Assembly (NCBI GenBank): GCA_003487525.1
Contig: DNDT01000463.1
Location: 1 to 7,713 of the forward strand
Reading direction: 5' to 3'
Source: Flavobacteriales bacterium
GTDB taxonomy: Bacteria; Bacteroidota; Bacteroidia; Flavobacteriales_E; Vicingaceae
DNA: 7,713 bases
In this document: piece after piece, positions 5,841-7,713 of the stretch
Numbering within the stretch: position 1 is the first letter of the stretch
How the letters are laid out: every line of letters begins with the position of its first letter
Notes under the pieces: model-generated
Seen by the model: the letters and a program-made list of their open reading frames with translations, nothing else
Told to the model about the DNA's origin: nothing
Database searches by the model: none
Made by a program: the position numbers and the translations under genes

Positions 5841-7412
5841 GGTAAAACGAAATTCGATATCAGGGTAGTTATTCATTGTGATGTCCAGAACTCCCTTTGA
5901 TTGCGCCAAAAACACCAGTTTTTTCTGCTTGTCCAAGACGATAAACTGTTCTTTGTGTCTGCAAAACTCTTCAAGTTTGGCCTTTGATGTACTGCTTATC
6001 CAGCATGCACAATAAAAGTTCATTCCGTGAAAATCGCAGCTGGCACTATATTCGTTTTTAAGCCGGTATTGAATGACTTCGAACTGCAACTCTCCAACTG
6101 TGCCAATGTATTTTTTGTTTCCGGAACGCTGTGTAAACAACTGAGCCAAACCCTCTTCAGTGAGCTGTTGGATTCCTTTTTCCAGTTGTTTTGACTTCAT
6201 GGGGTCTTTATTGACGACCTCCTTGAATATTTCAGGGGAGAAACTGGGAATACCGATGAAATGTATTTTTTCTCCCTCGGAAAGACCATCGCCTATTTTG
6301 AAATTTCCTGTGTCGTATAATCCAATGACGTCACCTGCGTAGGCATGTTCAATCATCTGCTTGCTCTGTGCCATAAAGCTTGCGGGATTCGCGAATTTTA
6401 ATTTTTTGTCAAGTCGTACGTGATGAAAGAACTTGTTCCGCTCAAATTCTCCGGAGCATACGCGCAGAAAGGCGATCCGATCCCGGTGGTTCGGGTCAAG
6501 GTTTGCGTGAATTTTGAAAATAAAACCGGTAAAGGCTTTTTCAGTCGGTTTGATCTCGCGGGTTTCAGATTTTCGGCCTACCGGATGAGGGGCAATTCGA
6601 ATAAATGTATCCAGCAGTTCCTTTACACCGAAGTTGTTCAGGGCACTGCCAAAAAAGACCGGAGCCAGATCTCCGTGTTTGTATGGATTTTCATCAAATG
6701 CTTCGTACACGCCTTCGACCAGTTCAACATCCTCCCTCAGTTGGCCGGCATATTTTCCAATGTACTGCTCCAATTCCGGTTGTTTGATATCCTTGATGAG
6801 AATTTTTTCCCGTTCGATTTTTTGTTTGTCCGATTCGAACAGGTTCAGTTGACTGTCGTAAAGGTTATAAACTCCCTGGAACGTATCCCCGTTGCTTATT
6901 GGCCAGGAAAGAGGACGGACCTTTATTTTCAGCTTTTCTTCAAGTTCGTCAAGCAATTCAAACGGATCCCGCCCCGGACGATCGAGTTTGTTGATGAATA
7001 CGATGACCGGAGTTTTTCTCATCCGGCACACTTCCATTAATTTCTCGGTCTGAGTTTCGACTCCTTTGACACAGTCGATGACCAGAATAACGCTATCCAC
7101 CGCAGTGAGGGTCCGATAAGTGTCTTCTGCAAAATCCTTGTGTCCGGGTGTATCGAGTAGATTGATCAATACATTTTGATATTCGAACGTCATTACAGAG
7201 GTAGCGACCGAAATTCCTCGTTGTCTCTCGATTTCCATAAAATCGGAGCTGGCGGTTTTCTTGATTTTGTTTGATTTTACCGCTCCGGCGGTCTGAATAG
7301 CGCCTCCATACAGGAGAAATTTTTCGGTCAGGGTTGTTTTTCCTGCATCAGGGTGACTGATAATGGCAAAAGTCCGACGTTTGGAGATTTCTGATTGGAG
7401 CTTTGAGGACAT
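5823..7412 (-). CDS. prfC: Peptide chain release factor 3 (RF3), a translational GTPase
   Basis: 529 residues, the same length as Escherichia coli RF3 and alignable to it throughout. Motifs: G1 P-loop HPDAGKTT (20-27), the G2 region [12 protein letters not shown] (63-74), G3 DTPGH (87-91), G4 NKLD (141-144). The RF3-specific parts are also there: [13 protein letters not shown] near the start, [11 protein letters not shown] (96-106), the domain II stretch [19 protein letters not shown] and, near the C-terminus, the conserved GELQFEV. RF3 binds GTP on the ribosome and removes RF1 or RF2 from the A site after peptide release; it also takes part in post-peptidyl-transfer quality control in E. coli. 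It is cytosolic. The start is the ATG at 7412-7410, one base after the stop of the small upstream gene and without a Shine-Dalgarno sequence, so translation is probably coupled to that gene. No truncation or missing catalytic residue was seen. Confidence 0.98.
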   Translation of the reverse strand: MSSKLQSEISKRRTFAIISHPDAGKTTLTEKFLLYGGAIQTAGAVKSNKIKKTASSDFMEIERQRGISVATSVMTFEYQNVLINLLDTPGHKDFAEDTYRTLTAVDSVILVIDCVKGVETQTEKLMEVCRMRKTPVIVFINKLDRPGRDPFELLDELEEKLKIKVRPLSWPISNGDTFQGVYNLYDSQLNLFESDKQKIEREKILIKDIKQPELEQYIGKYAGQLREDVELVEGVYEAFDENPYKHGDLAPVFFGSALNNFGVKELLDTFIRIAPHPVGRKSETREIKPTEKAFTGFIFKIHANLDPNHRDRIAFLRVCSGEFERNKFFHHVRLDKKLKFANPASFMAQSKQMIEHAYAGDVIGLYDTGNFKIGDGLSEGEKIHFIGIPSFSPEIFKEVVNKDPMKSKQLEKGIQQLTEEGLAQLFTQRSGNKKYIGTVGELQFEVIQYRLKNEYSASCDFHGMNFYCACWISSTSKAKLEEFCRHKEQFIVLDKQKKLVFLAQSKGVLDITMNNYPDIEFRFTSEFVV

Positions 7413-7413
7413 G

Positions 7414-7548
7414 TTATTTAAGGCATTTTTTAGTGACCCAGAGGCGATAGGCTATAATTGCCTTGTCGATTTTATTGAGACGCGTTAAGTCTCTTTTGAC
7501 ATAACTCGGGAGAAGTATGCGGTTTAATTTGTTAATGATTTTAAACAT
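7414..7548 (-). CDS. Small very basic protein (44 aa) translationally coupled to prfC
   Basis: ATG at 7548-7546, stop TAA at 7416-7414, 44 residues. The sequence begins [20 protein letters not shown] and ends in [16 protein letters not shown] count 12 Lys/Arg against 2 Asp, so the product is strongly cationic and probably binds RNA or the ribosome (inference). Its pattern (hydrophobic-basic N-terminus, ILLPSY, then a helix with AYRLWVT) reminds me of short proteins found widely in Bacteroidota, some of which carry the label SsrA-binding protein in databases. It is far shorter than true SmpB, and I cannot verify the match here. Support for a real gene comes from a perfect -7 box 20 nt upstream, a single base between its stop and the RF3 start, and the plausible family pattern. 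It shares an operon with prfC, which suggests a job in translation or ribosome rescue. It is easily missed by gene callers because of its size. Confidence 0.8.
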   Translation of the reverse strand: MFKIINKLNRILLPSYVKRDLTRLNKIDKAIIAYRLWVTKKCLK

Positions 7549-7568
7549 GTCACTTTATTATAAGCCTG

Positions 7569-7576
7569 CAAAAGTA
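7569..7576 (-). promoter_or_regulatory. -7 box of the small gene-prfC operon
   Basis: On the minus strand TACTTTTG (7576 to 7569) is an exact TAnnTTTG -7 box. The expected -33 position holds only TTCA/GTTC (around 7596-7600), a weak match. Transcription would start near 7563, giving a leader of about 15 nt before the ATG at 7548. It would drive both the 44-residue protein and RF3. Confidence 0.6.
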
Positions 7577-7624
7577 AGTATGAATTGCAGATTTCTGAAC
7601 TTTAATATTAATCAGCTCTCACAG

Positions 7625-7642
7625 CCGGGTGCGAAATCCCGG
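7625..7642. repeat. Short GC-rich hairpin CCGGG/CCCGG
   Basis: CCGGG (7625-7629) and CCCGG (7638-7642) form a 5-bp stem with an 8-nt loop TGCGAAAT. The loop loosely recalls a tRNA T-arm, but no other tRNA arm can be drawn around it. It lies upstream of the promoter of the small gene-prfC operon. It has no T-run on either strand and so is not a typical terminator. Confidence 0.35.
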
Positions 7643-7654
7643 AATTCGAAACAG

Positions 7655-7713
7655 CAGACAATATGCAAAATGGAATGTCTGTTTACTGATAGGGTTCTGT
7701 TGATAACAGACAT
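7655..7713. repeat. Cluster of TGTCTGTT-type inverted repeats at the right edge
   Basis: ATGTCTGTT (7675-7683) is repeated in perfect inverted form as AACAGACAT (7705-7713), 21 nt apart. The last bases of the window belong to the repeat, so it may extend further. A second hairpin, TCTGTT-GAT-AACAGA (7696-7710), shares the right arm, giving two alternative pairings. CAGACA also occurs at 7655-7660. No coding frame in this stretch is convincing. It could be operator sites, an attenuator-like leader of an off-window gene, or chance. Confidence 0.45.

Noticed and set aside
6420..7040. A 206-codon open frame on the plus strand inside prfC
   Set aside because: It lies fully antisense to RF3, whose match to the known protein is unmistakable across this stretch. 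Its translation shows no recognisable motif or composition of a real protein.
7612..7650. tRNA or tRNA remnant suggested by GGGTGCGAAATCCC
   Set aside because: The T-loop-like element has an 8-nt loop without the TTC start. No acceptor, D or anticodon arm can be drawn on either strand, and no CCA end is nearby.
7670..7713. Possible start of a plus-strand gene (MECLFTDRVLLITD, running off the edge)
   Set aside because: Only 14 codons are visible, there is no promoter box upstream and the bases also form the inverted repeats. It cannot be supported without the following sequence.
7612..7713. Two minus-strand frames open from the right edge, ending at 7612 and at 7619
   Set aside because: Either could be the tail of an upstream gene, but neither has a recognisable sequence. 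Both are short enough to be open by chance and they compete with each other.

Overview
The window looks like chromosomal DNA of a Bacteroidota bacterium, most likely Cytophagales or a near relative (inference). Three things point there. The upstream regions carry the Bacteroidota-type -7 box TAnnTTTG and lack obvious Shine-Dalgarno sequences. One gene encodes a DUF4369/DUF5106-type thioredoxin-fold secreted protein, an architecture typical of this phylum. GC content is moderate. I see no transposase, integrase, CRISPR array, rRNA or complete tRNA. This is a mostly ordinary core-genome neighbourhood with a few details worth a closer look.

Layout, left to right. (1) 1-294, minus: the N-terminal 98 residues of a MoxR-type AAA+ ATPase that runs off the left edge, with a good promoter at 323-354. 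(2) 410-1237, plus: one polypeptide joining a GNAT acetyltransferase domain to an all-alpha MazG-like NTP pyrophosphohydrolase domain. It converges with (3) 1238-2722, minus: a secreted TlpA-like thiol-disulfide protein with a CGHC active site. The two stop codons touch with no base between them. (4) A 234-bp divergent intergenic region holds repeated GAGTG/CACTC words. (5) 2957-3766, plus: a membrane-anchored Bem46/ABHD13-type alpha/beta hydrolase. (6) 3848-4423 and 4443-5840, plus: two lipoproteins, an LpoB-type activator of penicillin-binding proteins and a TPR-containing COG3014-type partner. They form a two-gene operon behind a clear promoter. (7) 5823-7412, minus: full-length peptide chain release factor 3 (prfC), overlapping the end of the lipoprotein gene by 18 bp. 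(8) 7414-7548, minus: an easily missed 44-codon gene for a very basic small protein whose stop codon lies one base before the prfC start. A strong -7 box stands in front of it. (9) 7577-7713: a non-coding-looking stretch with several short inverted repeats up to the window edge.

Functional themes. The two lipoproteins probably act together in peptidoglycan synthesis at the outer membrane. The small basic protein and RF3 form a probable translation-related operon with coupled translation. The redox protein works in the periplasm and the hydrolase at a membrane. The acetyltransferase-pyrophosphatase fusion is cytosolic and of unknown substrate. The best candidates for something undescribed are the small RF3-coupled protein, the LpoB/COG3014 pair in this phylum, and the GNAT-pyrophosphohydrolase fusion.
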